Assembly: GCA_021783935.1 (NCBI GenBank) | Contig: JAJXTK010000410.1 | Location: 1-6,049, forward strand | Direction: 5' to 3' | DNA length: 6,049 bases | Origin: Myxococcales bacterium | GTDB lineage: Bacteria > Myxococcota_A > Polyangia > Polyangiales > JADJMO01 | Shown: piece after piece, positions 5,318 through 6,049 of the stretch | Position numbering within the stretch: the first letter of the stretch is position 1 | Layout: each line of letters begins with the position of its first letter | Made by a program: the position numbers and the translations under genes | Notes under the pieces: model-generated | The model's input: the letters and a program-made list of their open reading frames with translations, nothing else | The model's database searches: none | What the model was told of the DNA's origin: nothing

Positions 5318-6049
5318 ATGAGCACCAAGGTCCTCGTCTTCGAGCACGACGCTGCCTTCGCCTCCGAGCTCAGGCGAGAGCTCTCCCGGCTGGGGTGCCA
5401 CGTCACGGTCGTCGACGACGGCAACGCCGGGCTCGCGCAGGCGTCGTCCGATCGGCCCGATCTGATCCTGCTGTCGATCGAGCTCCCTCGGATGAACGGC
5501 TTCAGCGTCTGCAACAAGCTGAAGAAGGACCCCACGCTCAAGGACGTGCCGCTCGTGATCATGTCGAGCGAGTCGTCTGAAGAGACCTTCGAACAGCACA
5601 AGAAGCTCCGCACCCGCGCCGAGGACTACCTCCGCAAGCCGATCGCCTTCGCCGATCTGCTCCGCCATCTGCGCGCCTTCGTACCGAACCTCGGCGAGGG
5701 GGCCGGCGCCGAGGAAGAGGGCTCGGACATCGTCATCGACGACGACCTGCAGGTCGACGAGATCGACGACGACGACGCGATGACCCAGGTCGGCCAGATC
5801 CCCCCGGGGCTCTTCGCGAAGAAGCCTGCGCAGGGCGCCCCCTCCGCGGCGGCGAGCGCGCGATCCGCCGCGCCGGCAGCCCGCTCCGCCGCGCCGGCGC
5901 CGCGACCGCAGCCGAGCCACGCAGGGCCCTCGGCGCTCGACGATTCGGTCGATCTCGACGCGTTCACAGACAACGCCTTCGATCACCTGCTCGAGGGTGC
6001 GCCGGCCCCGAGGCGCGCCCCCTCCGTCCGCCCCGCGCCGGCGACCGTG
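5318..6049 (+). CDS. frzS: FrzS-like protein with atypical (pseudo-)receiver domain, partial (244 codons seen)
   Basis: Residues 1 to about 122 form a CheY-like receiver: strand KVLVF, helix, VTVVDD, DLILLSIELPRMNGF, VPLVIMSS, and the conserved K107-P108. The phospho-acceptor Asp is replaced by Ser53, with Glu55 two residues on, and the acidic pocket reads E9-H10-D11. In Myxococcus xanthus FrzS, a pole-to-pole protein of type IV pilus (social) motility, the receiver also lacks this Asp, and His92 and Tyr102 are needed instead. Here H94 and Y104 have the same 10-residue spacing within EQHKKLRTRAEDYLRKP. After the receiver come an acidic linker (DIVIDDDLQVDEIDDDD, 137-153), an Ala/Pro/Arg-rich stretch with a tandem heptapeptide, and an acidic helix-like segment (LDDSVDLDAFTDNAFDHLLE, 207-226). 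The coiled coil typical of FrzS is not reached before the window ends. The ATG is the only sensible start; AAGG at 5301-5304 is 13 nt away, a long spacer. A FrzS paralogue rather than the orthologue is possible. Confidence 0.8.
   Translation, partial: MSTKVLVFEHDAAFASELRRELSRLGCHVTVVDDGNAGLAQASSDRPDLILLSIELPRMNGFSVCNKLKKDPTLKDVPLVIMSSESSEETFEQHKKLRTRAEDYLRKPIAFADLLRHLRAFVPNLGEGAGAEEEGSDIVIDDDLQVDEIDDDDAMTQVGQIPPGLFAKKPAQGAPSAAASARSAAPAARSAAPAPRPQPSHAGPSALDDSVDLDAFTDNAFDHLLEGAPAPRRAPSVRPAPATV
5858..5899 (+). repeat. Tandem 21-nt repeat inside the frzS-like gene
   Basis: Two adjacent 21-nt units each encode ARSAAPA (residues 181-187 and 188-194). They share a 14-nt identical core and differ in a few codon positions. 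This in-frame duplication lies in the disordered Ala/Pro-rich linker and probably changes only linker length. Confidence 0.7.

Noticed and set aside
3265..5613. Very long minus-strand open frame (782 codons) opposite fprA
   Set aside because: It is the mirror of GC-rich coding sequence. Its translation has no recognisable domain and it overlaps fprA, the barrel end and the frzS-like gene, all of which have clear family motifs.

Overview
The window is very GC-rich, with C or G at most third codon positions. Its protein families point to a myxobacterium (Myxococcota, perhaps on the Polyangia side). The main clue is a FrzS-type pseudo-receiver protein at the right edge; a myxobacterial-style outer-membrane barrel supports it. 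Both assignments come from recalled sequence patterns, because no database search was possible.

Layout, left to right. Positions 1-78 (minus strand) hold the first 26 codons of a HicB-family antitoxin gene that runs off the left edge. A divergent intergenic region (79-358) carries its ribosome-binding site, an inverted repeat and a plausible promoter facing right. Three overlapping plus-strand genes follow, all for exported envelope proteins: a small lipoprotein of unknown function (359-937, GTG start), an OprB-family carbohydrate-selective porin (927-2417) and a stand-alone outer-membrane beta-barrel (2404-3366). The 11-nt and 14-nt overlaps, each with a Shine-Dalgarno sequence inside the upstream gene, indicate one translationally coupled operon. 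A 246-nt gap with a hairpin leads to fprA (3613-5037), an FAD/NADPH ferredoxin reductase of the adrenodoxin-reductase type. A further 280-nt gap holds a 7-bp hairpin and a possible promoter. The window ends inside a frzS-like gene (from 5318), of which 244 codons are visible.

How the genes may work together: the lipoprotein, porin and barrel probably act as one outer-membrane unit, with the porin admitting sugars or other small solutes; the partners' roles are unknown. The reductase would supply electrons to a ferredoxin encoded elsewhere. The FrzS-like protein is likely a phosphorylation-independent protein-interaction module in polar motility or localisation. Nothing visible links the reductase functionally to either neighbour. 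The points most worth pursuing are the three-gene envelope operon with its unrecognised lipoprotein, and the FrzS-like pseudo-receiver, which lacks the phospho-acceptor but keeps the His/Tyr pair known to matter in Myxococcus FrzS.
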